From the NCBI RefSeq assembly GCF_001315945.1, contig NZ_BBBG01000003.1, forward strand, positions 116,468 through 180,467: DNA of 64,000 bases. Direction: 5' to 3'. Under the pieces are notes generated by a model. The model was not told the origin of the DNA. It saw only the letters and a list, made by a program, of their open reading frames with translations, and searched no databases. Within the stretch, counting starts at the first letter, position 1. Each line of letters starts with the position of its first letter. Positions 20,925-31,389 of this stretch are shown in pieces. The DNA is from Methanogenium cariaci JCM 10550 (lineage in GTDB: Archaea; Halobacteriota; Methanomicrobia; Methanomicrobiales; Methanomicrobiaceae). Made by a program: the position numbers and the translations under genes.

Positions 20925-21800
20925 CGTCGGTGCTGAATGGACGAATTCACTCCAGATCTGCGAAAAACATAATCCGGAATCATTCCTCTTCTGGGGGGGA
21001 GACATCCCATTTTCAGCATAGGAGAATCCTCCTATCCCTCTGCTCACATCTGTGTCTGGCATATCTGTATATATCAGAATCGGTTAACAGGGCCCATATG
21101 TGAGGCGGTGACAGTCCTGAAACAGGATTTCGCCGGTTTTGCATGTAATTGAGTGGAGGTATGAAAAAATGAAAAAACTATTTGTGGCACTGCTGGTTGC
21201 TGCCCTCTGTATGGTGGCACCGGCTGTTGCCCTGGAATGGAGCGATCTTCCCACCGGCGACCTTGTGCTGATCGACGGCATGTATCCACCTGGTGAACTG
21301 TGTGGAACCTACTTTGACGTGTATCTGTTTGAAGATGATGTCTACCCCCCGGATGGTGTGTTGATTCGATGGGCACTTCAATCAAGGATGAATGGTACGA
21401 AGCCTGCCTTTCTTCCACCATCGGAGTATCCGAAGAGTGGAACATGGTAAACTGGATCCTTAACAACAGGGGGGGAGATGTACCATTTGGAGAGACCCAG
21501 GCAGCTATCTGGATGGTACTTGGTCAGCCAATTCCACCACAGTATGCTGAATGGGACAACATGCTTTCGGTGGCCGTAGCCGCTGAGGCAGCTCAGCACG
21601 GTGATTATATCCCGGATGTGATGATGTCGGAGCGGTCCTTGTTGAATCATGTCTGCCATGCTATGAGGGACAGACACTGATCATCGAATTACCCATGGAA
21701 CCCTGCCCACCACCCGTTCCTGAATTCCCAACAATGATGATCCCGGTCTTCCTTGTCGGCAGTGTACTGGTTGCGGCCAGTGTCCTGAGGAAGGAGTAAG
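20925..21800 (+). repeat. Tandem duplication unit 2
   Basis: Second unit of the PEF-CTERM gene duplication, about 1.1 kb from the first; identical TATA block at 21067 and identical SD/mini-frame before the start codon. The 200 bases between the units hold nothing I can support. Confidence 0.8.
21169..21799 (+). CDS. PEF-CTERM surface protein, copy 2, frame-interrupted
   Basis: Paralogue of the preceding gene with the same signal peptide (MKKLFVALLVAALCMVAP) and the same PVPEFPTMMIPVF C-terminal sorting tail. Two run-length changes break it: C6 at 21345 where copy 1 reads Y-P-G-W with a shorter run, and CCC at 21611 where copy 1 has a longer run. With both corrected the protein is about 209 residues and aligns throughout, differing mostly in the middle (QPIPPQYAEWDNMLSVAVAA). 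One extra Cys pair (ESCLPCYEG) distinguishes it from copy 1. Confidence 0.8.
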
Positions 21801-22195
21801 ACAGGGTTAATCTCATTTCATTATTTTTTCCAGCATTCGATTCCGGAGAGGATTCTGCCTTATTTTAATGGATGGGATTATTGTTTTTCCAGATTGCCGG
21901 GATGGGTTTGGAAAGATTTGATAACAGTGGGAATGATAATTATCCTATCCTGTCGCATCGACACCGGACGGACATATGCTCTGCGTCTGATATCCGCAGT
22001 TGTTTTTATTCAGGAGATAATGAACGGATCTGCCGCCATTTTTTGAGATGATAATATTGTCTTCTTCAAGCGCGTGATGTGCCACGTGACCGAGGCTCCG
22101 ATGATGCCCCCCCCACGCCTGGCCATTTCCTTTCTTGTACAATAGTGTAAATATCATCTTCACTGGTGTTTTGCCTGATGTAAAAGAAGCATATT

Positions 22196-22330
22196 GTGAT
22201 TATGATCTTTTTTATGCCGTCATATGCAGAGGGACTCGCCATGTTCATCCATGAAGCAATTTCAAGCGGGCTTCCGCTTGTTGCCAGAAAGATCCTGCGC
22301 AAAGCTTTATCCATTTCCCCCCTGAGTAAG
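22196..22330 (+). pseudogene. Glycosyltransferase remnant (GT1/GT4 C-terminal motif)
   Basis: The reading frame entering the Mrp gene from upstream encodes PSYAEGLAMFIHEAISSGLP, which is the signature of the nucleotide-sugar binding loop of family 1/4 glycosyltransferases (P-S-x-x-E-G-L-x-x-x-x-x-E-A-x-x-x-G-x-P). Only about 45 residues remain; both the N-terminal domain and the C-terminus are missing. I read it as a relic left by a rearrangement, not as part of Mrp. Confidence 0.5.
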
Positions 22331-22339
22331 GGGGGGCAT

Positions 22340-23237
22340 ATGGCAGAAGATACGGCCGCACCACGGCGGGGGGGTGTGTTGGAACGGGCCCGCATATCCG
22401 TCCGGCACGTGGTTTTGATACTCTCCGGCAAAGGAGGTGTGGGCAAGACGACGGTGGCAGCAAATCTCGCATTCGCATTTTCCCGCCACGGCTTTAACAC
22501 AGGGCTGTTGGATCTCGATATCCACGGCCCGGACATTCCCCGGATTCTGGGAATTGAAGAGCACCGGATGGTGTCGTATGACAAGAAACAGATGGAGCCG
22601 GTAGCGGTCACCGACACCCTTTCTGTGGTATCAATGGCTTTTCTCCTTCCTGAAACCAGTTCCCCCCCTGTCATCTGGCGCGGGCCGATGAAGACCGGGG
22701 GGGTTATCCGGCAGTTCCTCGAAGACGTCCACTGGGGGGGGAACTCGATTACCTGGTCGTCGATCTCCCGCCGGGTACCGGTGACGAGGCCCTGACCATC
22801 GCCCAGCTTGCCCCGAACATCGCAGGAGCGGTGATCGTCACCACCCCCCCCAGGACGTGGCCATACTTGATATCTCCAAGGCGGTGAAGTTTGTCCAGAC
22901 CATCGGGCTGCCGGTCATCGGCATCATTGAGAACATGAGCGGCATGGCCTGTCCCCATTGTGGCAAAGATATTGACCTCTTCGGTTCAGGGGGGGCGGTG
23001 AGCGTGCCGCACAGAATTTCTTTGTCCCATTCCTCGGCGCCATCCCTCTGGACCCCCCCGCGATGCGCAAAGCAGCCGATGAGGGGGCGGCCGTTTCTCA
23101 TCCGCGGCCCCGGTATCGATGCAGACAACCCCCCCACCTGGAAGCAGTTCGATGCTGTGATGGAGAACCTTGTCCGGGTCATCGAAACGGGTGCTCCGGG
23201 TGGCCGTCAAAAAGAGGAACTCATGCATTCCGTATGA
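22340..23237 (+). CDS. Mrp/NBP35 family Fe-S cluster carrier ATPase, frame-interrupted
   Basis: P-loop scaffold or carrier ATPase for iron-sulfur clusters. Seen: deviant Walker [18 protein letters not shown], switch [30 protein letters not shown] (after correction), and the [12 protein letters not shown] CxxC that bridges a cluster between two subunits. ATG 22340 is chosen because family similarity starts with the short Arg-rich leader; the frame upstream is a foreign glycosyltransferase fragment. Frame changes at 22734 (G8), 22989 (G7 for G5) and 23083 (G5 for G4); in-frame additions at 22844, 23052 and 23130. Corrected length about 290 residues. Confidence 0.87.
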
Positions 23238-23425
23238 GGGTCGGTACTCTCGCGTTCCGTGCCGTGAAGGGGGGGAAAAGAGAGATCCAACAGACAGATT
23301 AACTCTGATATCCTGACAATACCTGCAGCGAAATATGGGAAAACAGAATTGGGATCGGGTGTGCCGGATTTCACTCAATTAATGACAGATAAGCGGGTTT
23401 TTAATCCAAAATTAAAATATTAACA

Positions 23426-23434
23426 TTTTATATG
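23426..23434 (+). promoter_or_regulatory. TATA box of FilR1-type regulator
   Basis: TTTTATATG lies 10-18 bases before the ATG, too close for a normal archaeal leader unless the transcript starts inside the frame; TTAAAATATTAA slightly upstream (about 23412) is the better alternative. Confidence 0.3.
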
Positions 23435-23442
23435 CTCAGAAA

Positions 23443-24295
23443 ATGATGAGTTATATTGAGGGATACATGGATACACTGGGGGGGATTTTCAATACATATC
23501 AGGATGGTATCCAGAAGCTGTTCCGGTCACGATTGCTGCTGCAGATCATGATCTCATTGGGTGAGGGAGACAAAACTCTTACCGAAATTCGCGGGGTGAC
23601 AGACACGACGTCGCAGACAATCCTTCCGAAGATACGGTATCTGGAGGAAGTGCATTACATACGATACGATGACGATGCCTATCACCTGACCCCCCCTCAG
23701 GGAAACGTCATTTCATCACAGATACAGGATCACATCAGAACAGCTTACCTTTTCTGTAAAAATCCCAAATTCTGGTCGTCACACTATCTTGAAGCACTTC
23801 CTGCCCCCCCGTTCCTGCGTGACATCGGCGACCTCTATCATTCCGGGATTGTTGAGACGTTCAATACGAATATTCTCTCTGTTCTGGAGTGTTTTTATGA
23901 TATGCTGGAACATGCTGAACGGATACACGTCATCTCCTCTTTCATGAGTCAGTCCCATGCAGACGCCCTCATTGCAAAGGTGAAAAAAGGGGTGCCTGTG
24001 GAGATGGTGGTGAACACCGAGATCGCTGAAGAGCTCCGGAAGGAACCGTTCCTGAGTAAAATCAAGGAAATTGCAGCATATACTCACTTCAGGGTATATG
24101 TGGCACCCATGCCCCCCCTTTTTATCGGGTTGACGGTGACCGATTTGACTCTTTCCTTTGGATTATGCAGGAATGATGATTTCAAATACGATATGTCATG
24201 CGACCTCATCAGCACGGATAGTCTGGCCCTTGCATGGGGGTGAGCGCCTCTTTTCCTATTATAAGGATATATCAGAAGATTTTACCCTCATCTGA
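23443..24295 (+). CDS. Winged-helix transcriptional regulator, FilR1 (DUF1724) type, one frame break
   Basis: About 283 residues: N-terminal winged helix (LLLQIMISLGEGDKTLTEI, then TSQTILPKIRYLEE as recognition helix and a wing to about residue 85), linker, and the FilR1/DUF1724 domain (FMSQSHADALIAKVKKGVPV, MVVNTEIAEEL, DDFKYDMSCDLISTDS). The domain was named from a methanogen regulator; effector unknown. The frame breaks at 24237 (G5 for G4); corrected, it ends ERLFSYYKDISEDFTLI at 24295. In-frame runs at 23478, 23690, 23804 and 24112. One copy of the 27-bp repeat lies 84 bases downstream. Confidence 0.82.
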
Positions 24296-24378
24296 TCTTG
24301 TCGGTGGGGGTGAACGATTTTTGCAGAAAACAGAAATCCCTCTTACCTCTTCTGGATTCTATGACATTCGTCAGAGAA

Positions 24379-24405
24379 CTGAATATTCGGTGAACGAACT
24401 AATGT
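24379..24405 (+). repeat. 27-bp dispersed repeat, copy 1
   Basis: CTGAATATTCG, then G, then TGAACGAACTAATGT. Identical to copies at 25125 and 26224 except for the central base. Contains the perfect palindrome GAATATTC and a TTCG...CGAA inverted pair. The surrounding region 24296-25124 has no gene I can support; a short open frame from 24402 (ending at 24608) is the only candidate and has no family. Confidence 0.75.
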
Positions 24406-25124
24406 ATACCGGGAGAGAGAGATATCATTTGTTGTCCGGGATTCACCTCATTTGGAGCAGATCTGCTGTTGCACGGGGGATCAACGGGTATGTTGGTGCA
24501 GTTCCTTCATCTGCTCTGACTGTTCTGTTCCTGATCAGCGTGAATCTGTATTTTTATACAAATCCGGACAGCGGTCCTGACGGGTCTGCCGGCCACCCGA
24601 ACAAATAATATCCCGATCATCGTAGTGCTGTTAGATCTATGACCTGTTGTTCTCCCGGCGGCGGGAAATGAAGTTTTCTTGGTCACGTTGCTTTTTTGAG
24701 AAAATCATGGTCTCCTGACAGATGGAAGAATCAGCAATACTATCAATCCATATCGTTGCTGTCATTTCCCTGTTCTTACTGTCTGACTTCCATTTCCATG
24801 AGGGGGGAGTGAACGCTCATTTTGCCACCATCACCTACCCACTACCGGTCTGCCCGCAGGCATGACAATGATGCTGGATCGCTCGCTGGATGGCACACCG
24901 GCCGAAGCAAGATCGGATGGGAGAACGATTTATTTTTAAATGGCTGATAACTTATTCATCATTCGTGCCATCTTCGTGGTAATGATCTCTCCTGTTCGTC
25001 TCTATGCTCTCCAGACAAAATTTCATTTTATCCCCCCCTTGGTTTATTGGGCAGGGATTATTCGGTGCACCTCTTTGCTGGAGATTATCGTCAGAATCCC
25101 AGTTCCTTTATATTCAGCAGATCA

Positions 25125-25151
25125 CTGAATATTCGTTGAACGAACTAATGT
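25125..25151 (+). repeat. 27-bp dispersed repeat, copy 2
   Basis: CTGAATATTCG, then T, then TGAACGAACTAATGT, ending 25 bases before the UbiA start codon, where an operator could control it. Confidence 0.75.
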
Positions 25152-25176
25152 CAAATACCTGAATCCATGGTAATGT

Positions 25177-26087
25177 ATGTTCAAATTTGAGCATACACCT
25201 GGAAACAGTGACCTGAATCTTCGGTCATTGTTTGATACTCTTTTGTACAGCTCGTTGTATCTCTGCATTGCCGCCGTTTCGATGGTTTACCTGTCTTCTG
25301 TGCTACAGGACATACCGATATCTTTGGCAGCATGCGGGATCATGTTCCTTGTTACCTTTTCGGTCTACAACCTGAACCGAAAAACCGACGAAGATGAAGA
25401 TGCAATCAACCATTCCAGACGCTATGCATTCACGAAAAAGTATGCAACGGTTCTCATGAGTGTATCCCTTGGCACATACGTTGTTGCGTTTCTGATCGCC
25501 GGGATTTACGGGATGATGGCGGTGGTAATCACTGCCATTCCACTTGTAAATGGAATTCTCTACAGTATACCGTTTCTGCCCCCCCGCGGGTTCAGGTACC
25601 GTCGCCTGAAGGACATCCCCCCCTTTGTAAAAAACTTCATCGTGGGACTTGCATGGGCACTTCCGGTTGCACTTCTGCCTGCTGCATGCACGGGATGTTC
25701 TTTGGGGGGGGAGATGACAGTCGCAGTGGGTTTCTTCTTTTTTCTCCTGTCATTTATCGATTCAACGGTATTTGATATCCGGGATGTAAAGGGTGACGCC
25801 GAGACAGGCGTGCAGACTATTCCTGTGATCCTGGGGATACCGAAAACCAGATGCCTGTTGTCGGTGATGAATTGTGCCGGTATCGCGATCATCCTCGCCC
25901 TCTGTAACGGATCTCTTTCGACCATTGAAACGGTAATCATCACCGGTATTGCGATGTATATACAGGGTTACATTCTTTTTTTCAACGGCACCGAACGGGA
26001 ACACAGCATGTATGACCTCGTTGCCGACGGGCAGTATCTGCTGCTCGGGGGGGACTGATGTACCTGTCCACCGCATGTATTGCATAA
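25177..26087 (+). CDS. UbiA family prenyltransferase, frame break at 3' end
   Basis: Integral membrane prenyltransferase of about 303 residues and eight or nine helices. The two Mg-diphosphate motifs are present: NLNRKTDEDED (N-x3-D-x3-D type, about residue 69) and DIRDVKGDAETG (about residue 203). Archaeal members make ether lipids, menaquinone-like quinones or haem derivatives; the substrate is not evident. A G7 run at 26047 (five expected) causes an early stop; corrected, the protein ends LGGLMYLSTACIA at 26087. In-frame runs at 25579, 25617 and 25704. Confidence 0.8.
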
Positions 26088-26223
26088 GAAGGTCAGGATT
26101 ATCATCCCCCCCCTCTTATCTATCACCGGATGCCGTTGTCTGTTCTGAAAAAATACGGTGAGTAACAAATGAGCGCGGCTCTTCCGGTCAGTATCTGTTC
26201 ATCAGTACGCCGAAGTCAGCACG

Positions 26224-26250
26224 CTGAATATTCGCTGAACGAACTAATGT
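26224..26250 (+). repeat. 27-bp dispersed repeat, copy 3
   Basis: CTGAATATTCG, then C, then TGAACGAACTAATGT, located 137 bases after the UbiA stop and 167 bases before the next gene. Same orientation as copies 1 and 2. Confidence 0.75.
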
Positions 26251-26416
26251 ATATGAGAAGATATGAGAGTACACTGTAGCCCGGAGTTCACTTCATTTCA
26301 CACCGGAGGATGAGGGCCGTGCTGCCCAGAGGCACAACTCCATTGGCTTGATCTTTCGGAAGCAATTTTCAGGTTTTCCCTTCGGTTCACAAACCGGAGA
26401 AAAACATATGGAATAA

Positions 26417-27040
26417 ATGGAACCGGGGGGGGTCCTTTACCGCGTTGACAGTGAGGTTGCATTTTTGCCTGCTGTACGTGCACAGGGAATTGAAATGACA
26501 GATTCTACCATTCATATCGAAAGGACCAGCATTACCGGAGATGAACGCGAGTACATTGTCTGCCATGATGAATCAAAAACAGAGGAACGGTTTCTAATCC
26601 GGGAGAAAAAGAGAGCGATTGCCCAAAACGATGTCTGGCATACCGAAATCTATGAAATAAATCCTGATGGTGCGGTAAGTACGAATGCATTTTTTGGCGG
26701 GGGTTCATATTACCGGACAGATGATCAGGGTGCTCACCTGACCATAGGCCCCCCCATCGACATGGAGTATCTCATTGCCGTCAGGTCAACCGGGGCCGAC
26801 TTCTTTGGATCATGGCTTGCCATTGCACTTGGATTCGACGGGCCCGTTGGGGTAGCTCTGGCACGATCCCTGATTGATCTGCTGCCAATAAGTGCGTCTC
26901 TCTCTATCGGCCCGGACTACCATCTGAACATGTTTTTCAGCCACCTGAACATTGCTCTGATCCCGAACAACGTAGCACTTCCGGGTCTGCAATCGGTTGT
27001 TGTTCGCCTCGGTTCGAGTTATAAGGTGTTAATTCTCTAG
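26417..27040 (+). CDS. Hypothetical protein, 207 residues
   Basis: No recognised family. The N-terminal half is polar and beta-like (STIHIERTSITGDEREYIV, WHTEIYEINPDGAV); the C-terminal half has Gly/Leu-rich hydrophobic stretches (FGSWLAIALGFDGPVGVAL, LIDLLPISASLSIG) that could be amphipathic or membrane associated. The G8 run right after the start codon (26424) makes the exact start uncertain. The stretch 27041-27398 has no supported gene; an ATG at 27297 begins a signal-peptide-like segment that soon loses frame. Confidence 0.5.
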   Translation: MEPGGVLYRVDSEVAFLPAVRAQGIEMTDSTIHIERTSITGDEREYIVCHDESKTEERFLIREKKRAIAQNDVWHTEIYEINPDGAVSTNAFFGGGSYYRTDDQGAHLTIGPPIDMEYLIAVRSTGADFFGSWLAIALGFDGPVGVALARSLIDLLPISASLSIGPDYHLNMFFSHLNIALIPNNVALPGLQSVVVRLGSSYKVLIL

Positions 27041-27398
27041 CCCCCCCTCTCGTTCCGGAGAGGAACATAACAGGTTTATCGTACTATCTTCTCTACGCTT
27101 TGGATGAGCGCCCTTCATTTCCCTGATTTTCCCGGCAGAAATTCTTCCTGGAGGCCTTCTGATGTGGATGTCCATCAGGGTTCCTGTATATCACCAGCGT
27201 AACCGGTCATATACAAACACTATAATGAATCGTTAATCCGTTTCACATCCGCTCAGAATAATTACTATTATCAGATTATCACGAAGGAGTCATTCATGAA
27301 ATCCAATCCGGACATTATGCTGTTGTCCTGTTCTCCTCATCGGTCTGTGTCTTGCAACGGGAACGTGAGTGTTCGTCAGGAAATCGCTATGCATCCGC

Positions 27399-28142
27399 TC
27401 ATTTCGTCATCGCACAAAACGGCAGTATCCTCCGCCACATCTCCGCCTTATCATTCAGGCCCATCCCTGCATATGCCGGAGAGGTGGAGGGAAGAGACAA
27501 AATAACCAAACCCGTCTCTTCGTTTTTCGGTTCTGCCAGAACGGAAAAATATTGTTTGAACCAATGTCCTGCACCTGTCTTCCCGTTTAAGGCAATGCAA
27601 TGGATGGAGGGATGGTCTTTTAGAAAGGTTTGGACATCATTGGGGGGGATGGTGTCAGCGATTGAGCTGTCACTGCTCCCCTTCCGTGAACATGCCTCCA
27701 GCACATCCCAGATGGCAATGCCCTCCCCGGTCAGAATACTCAGCCGCTCCTGATAGGGCAGCTCTATAAAATCGGTTGGGAATGAGAATACCATTCCCAT
27801 GATCTTCCAGAACTGATTCCGGGGATTCCCATAATATTCATGCCGCTGTAACGACTGTTCGCTTGGATAACTGCCCAGAATCAAAACGGACGGATGAGCA
27901 CCAAAAACCGGTGCAAGTCCTGATGCGGAATACTCATTCACCGGGATTAGTTTCGTTGCCATATCTGATATAATAGCATTCTCCCAGTCCTTTCGTTCAC
28001 CGGGTTTCATTTCGACCAGCATCTGTTCTGCATGGTCTTCACAGACATTCTGGGAGACACATCCTAAGATCTGCATGCCGATTGCCTTCTTTTCACAAAA
28101 GTCACACCTTGAATTCGTAGTCGGGGGGGTGTTCATCGACAT
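27399..28142 (-). CDS. DNA-deoxyinosine glycosylase with N-terminal zinc finger
   Basis: Uracil-DNA-glycosylase-superfamily enzyme that removes hypoxanthine (deaminated adenine) from DNA. Seen from about residue 75: PVFGAHPSVLILGSYPSEQS (G-S-x-P motif), YYGNPRNQFWKIMG and LPSTSPAYAG, which match the deoxyinosine glycosylase group. The first 60 residues are an added zinc-finger-like domain (CDFCEKKAIGMQ, GCVSQNVCEDHAEQM) not needed in the usual enzyme of about 170 residues. Upstream the frame stays open and joins the neighbouring copy of this finger if one G is removed at 28330. The start at 28142 is uncertain, with no clear SD. Confidence 0.72.
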   Translation of the reverse strand: MSMNTPPTTNSRCDFCEKKAIGMQILGCVSQNVCEDHAEQMLVEMKPGERKDWENAIISDMATKLIPVNEYSASGLAPVFGAHPSVLILGSYPSEQSLQRHEYYGNPRNQFWKIMGMVFSFPTDFIELPYQERLSILTGEGIAIWDVLEACSRKGSSDSSIADTIPPNDVQTFLKDHPSIHCIALNGKTGAGHWFKQYFSVLAEPKNEETGLVILSLPSTSPAYAGMGLNDKAEMWRRILPFCAMTK

Positions 28143-28272
28143 ATATTTACATTTGGGATTACTTAAACAATACTCATCGACATTGTGGCCATCCCTACGG
28201 TTTATCGTAGCGTGGAGTATGGGAAAATCCGGAATATCGGTTCTTCCGGATGGGTATGCCGCCCCCTGCCGG

Positions 28273-28488
28273 TTATCTGTCCGAATCTTGTTCTCCGGAA
28301 TCGGTATCTTTGCCGTAGCGCACATAATAGCAGGCCCCCCAATCCTTTCTCTCACCAGGTTTCATTGCAACCAGCATCTGTTCCGCATGATCTTCGCAGA
28401 CATTCTGGGAGACACATCCCAGAATTTGCATGCCGATTGCTTTCTTCTCACAAAAATCACACCTTTGGTTGTCATTCGGGGCGTCCAT
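28273..28488 (-). CDS. Zinc-finger domain duplicate of the adjacent glycosylase
   Basis: Starts MDAPNDNQRCDFCEKKAIGM at 28488 with a good SD (AGAGGT). Its 45-residue Cys/His domain (C-x2-C...C...C-x2-H) is almost identical to the N-terminus of the glycosylase gene just downstream. A C6 run at 28335 shifts the frame; with five the open frame continues through a linker with NPKCKY into the glycosylase, so it may be the true start of a longer two-finger protein. As it stands it ends about 70 residues in. Confidence 0.55.
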   Translation of the reverse strand: MDAPNDNQRCDFCEKKAIGMQILGCVSQNVCEDHAEQMLVAMKPGERKDWGACYYVRYGKDTDSGEQDSDR

Positions 28489-28510
28489 TTTTATACCTCT
28501 ACCTGTAGGG

Positions 28511-28518
28511 CTATTTAA
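28511..28518 (+). promoter_or_regulatory. TATA box of uvr operon
   Basis: CTATTTAAG centred about 35 bases before the uvrA ATG places transcription start roughly 10 bases upstream of it, a typical short archaeal leader. CATATATATC at 28527 is a second candidate but too close. Confidence 0.4.
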
Positions 28519-28548
28519 GCAGCGCACATATATATCTGTCACTTGATT

Positions 28549-31389
28549 ATGGACCATATCACCATACGCGGAGCACGGGAACACAACCTACAGAACGTAA
28601 CGCTGGACCTTCCCCCCCGGGACCGGTTTATCGTTATTACGGGTGTCTCCGGCTCCGGAAAATCAACACTCGCCTTTGACACCATATATGCAGAAGGGCA
28701 GCGGCGGTATGTGGAATCCCTCTCCGCATATGCCCGCCAGTTTCTCGGGCTCATGAATAAGCCGGATGTGGACGCCATCGAGGGTCTCTCACCGGCAATA
28801 TCGATAGAACAGAAGACCACCTCGAAAAATCCGCGGAGTACGGTCGGTACGGTCACGGAAATCTATGATTATCTCCGTCTCCTCTATGCACGCATCGGTA
28901 CCGCCTACTGTCCTGAACACGGCATCAAAATCGCATCGCAGTCCCCGGAACGAATTGCGGATGCGATCGAATCCGATTTCTCCGGTGAGGTCACGGTGCT
29001 TTCCCCCCTCATCCGCCAGAAGAAGGGCACCTATCAGCAACTGATAACAGACCTGAACGAAGAAGGCTATGTCCGTGCAAGGGTGGACGGCACGATCATC
29101 CGGACGGATGCAGAAATACAGCTGGAACGGTATGTCAAGCATGACATTGAGATTGTCCTTGACCGGTGCATGAACGATGAACGCTCCCGGCTGGTCGAAG
29201 CGGTGGAGAATGCGGTGCACAAGTCCGATGGCCTTGTGATTGTCACCGGAACGGATGACGAAAAAGAACAGATCTACTCATCCCGCATGGCATGCCCCCC
29301 CGTCTGTGGCATCTCCTTTGAAGAACTCCAGCCGCGGATGTTCTCATTCAACAGCCCGTTCGGTGCCTGTGAGGAGTGCAAGGGACTGGGCATCCGCATG
29401 GAACTGGACCCGGCACTCATCATCCCCCCCGATAAAGAAAAATCAATCTCCGACGGGGGCGGTCGCCCTCTACCGGAATTTCCTCGACGGCTACCGTATC
29501 CAGTACCTTGCGGCGGTGGCCAAACACTACGGGTTCACGATCTTCACGCCGATTGCCGATCTGACCGATGAGCAGTACCAGGCCCTGATGTACGGTTCCG
29601 ATGAGAAGATTGCATTCCGGATGAATATGAAGGACGGTGAGGGACACTGCCCATAACGGCAAATGGGAAGGTCTCTTACCGCAGGCCGAACGCCTCTACG
29701 GCCAGACCAAGTCTGACTACCGCCGCAGGGAACTGGAAAAGTTCATGCGCATCTCTGAATGCCCCTCCTGCCACGGACAGCGGCTCAAGGAGAAGGTGCT
29801 TGCCATTCGTATCGGCGGCAAATCCATCATCGATGTCACCGATCTCTCCATCAGCAAGTGCAGACAATTTTTCAACGCCCTCACGCTCACCGAAAAAGAA
29901 GAAGAGATTGCAAAACAGGTCTTAAAGGAAATTCATTCGCGTCTGGGATTTCTGGAAGAGGTCGGTCTTGGCTACATCACCCTCTCCCGTGCGGCGGGCA
30001 CCCTCTCCGGTGGGGAAGCACAGCGCATCCGGCTTGCGACACAGATCGGTTCCAACCTCATGGGCGTCTTATACGTCCTTGACGAGCCGTCCATCGGCCT
30101 GCACCAGCGGGATAACCACCGTTTGATTGAGACCCTGCAGCACCTGCGGGATCTGGGGGGGAATACGCTCATCGTGGTCGAGCACGACGAGGACACCATC
30201 CGGCAGGCCGACCATGTCGTGGACATGGGACCCGGTGCGGGTATCGACGGCGGCAGGGTCGTTGCCGCAGGCACCCCCCCGGCTGAGATTGAACAGAACC
30301 CGGCATCGCTCACCGGCCGCTACCTCTCCGGTGCGGAAAAAATTTCCGTCCCCCCCGAAACCCGCCGCACCTCCGAAGCATTCATCCACCTGCTGGGCTG
30401 CACGGCAAACAACCTGAAGGATGTGGATGCCCATATCCCTCAGGGTATATTCACCGTTGTCACCGGCATGTCAGGGAGCGGGAAATCAACACTGATCTAC
30501 GACACCCTCTACCGGGCGCTGATGCAGAAGATCTACCAGTCGAACGTCACCCCCCCCGGAAACCACCGGTCGCTCTCGTTTGACGCACCGCCGGACAAGG
30601 TCATCGTCATCGACCAGAGCCCCATCGGCAGAACCCCCCCCGGTCAAACCCGGCCACCTACACCAAGGTCTTTGATGAAATCCGGAAGGTCTTTGCCGCT
30701 ACCAAAGAGGCGAAGTTCGGGGGGGCTATAAGCCCGGCCGGTTCTCCTTTAATGTCAAAGGCGGCCGGTGCGAGGCATGCAGCGGAGACGGTCTCATTAA
30801 AATCGAGATGAACTTCCTGCCGGATGTCTATGTGGAATGCGAGGAGTGCAAAGGCAAGCGTTACAACGCAGAGACACTGGACGTGACGTTCCGGGGTCAT
30901 AGCATTGCGGACGTTCTTGATATGACCATCGATGAAGCGGTGGACGTATTTGAACACCATCCGAAAATCCTGCAGAAACTCCAGACCCTGCAGGAAGTGG
31001 GTCTGGGATATATCAAACTGGGGGCAGAGTTCCACCACGCTTTCCGGCGGGGAAGCGCAGCGCATCAAACTCACCCGCGAACTCTCCAGGAGGGGGACGG
31101 GGAATACCATCTATCTCCTCGATGAACCCACCACCGGTCTGCACTTCCATGATGTGAAAAAGCTGATCGCCGTTCTCAACGAGCTCGTCTCCAAGGGGGG
31201 GAATACGGTCATTGTCATCGAACACAATCTGGATGTGATAAAATCGGCCGATCATATCATTGACCTCGGGCCCGACGGTGGGGAATACGGCGGCGAGATC
31301 CTCATATCCGGTACCCCCCCGGAAGAGGTGGCGGCGGAAGAGAAGAGCTACACCGGCGCATACCTCCGCCCCCCCTGTTGCAGATATGA
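28549..31389 (+). CDS. uvrA: Excinuclease ABC subunit UvrA, frame-interrupted
   Basis: Damage-sensing ATPase of nucleotide excision repair, about 940 residues. Seen: first Walker [21 protein letters not shown], zinc fingers ([34 protein letters not shown]), signatures [14 protein letters not shown] and [15 protein letters not shown], Walker [15 protein letters not shown] and [14 protein letters not shown]. Frame changes near 29457 (G5 for G4), 29645, 30634-30720, 31020 (G5 for G4) and 31371 (C7 for C5). In-frame Gly additions turn [10 protein letters not shown] into [11 protein letters not shown] and K-G-N-T-V into KGGNTV. The stop overlaps the uvrC start as ATGA. A bacterial-type gene, common in methanogens by ancient transfer. 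Confidence 0.95.

Noticed and set aside
24940-25128. 62-codon frame upstream of UbiA
   Set aside because: No RBS or family, and it runs into the 27-bp repeat; treated as chance.
24379-26250. The three 27-bp repeats as a CRISPR array
   Set aside because: Spacing of 746 and 1099 bases with genes between, and no cas genes.
28549-31389. Programmed ribosomal frameshifting in uvrA
   Set aside because: There are at least five changes with different run lengths and directions and no common slippery site plus stimulator; similar breaks occur in about 30 unrelated genes.
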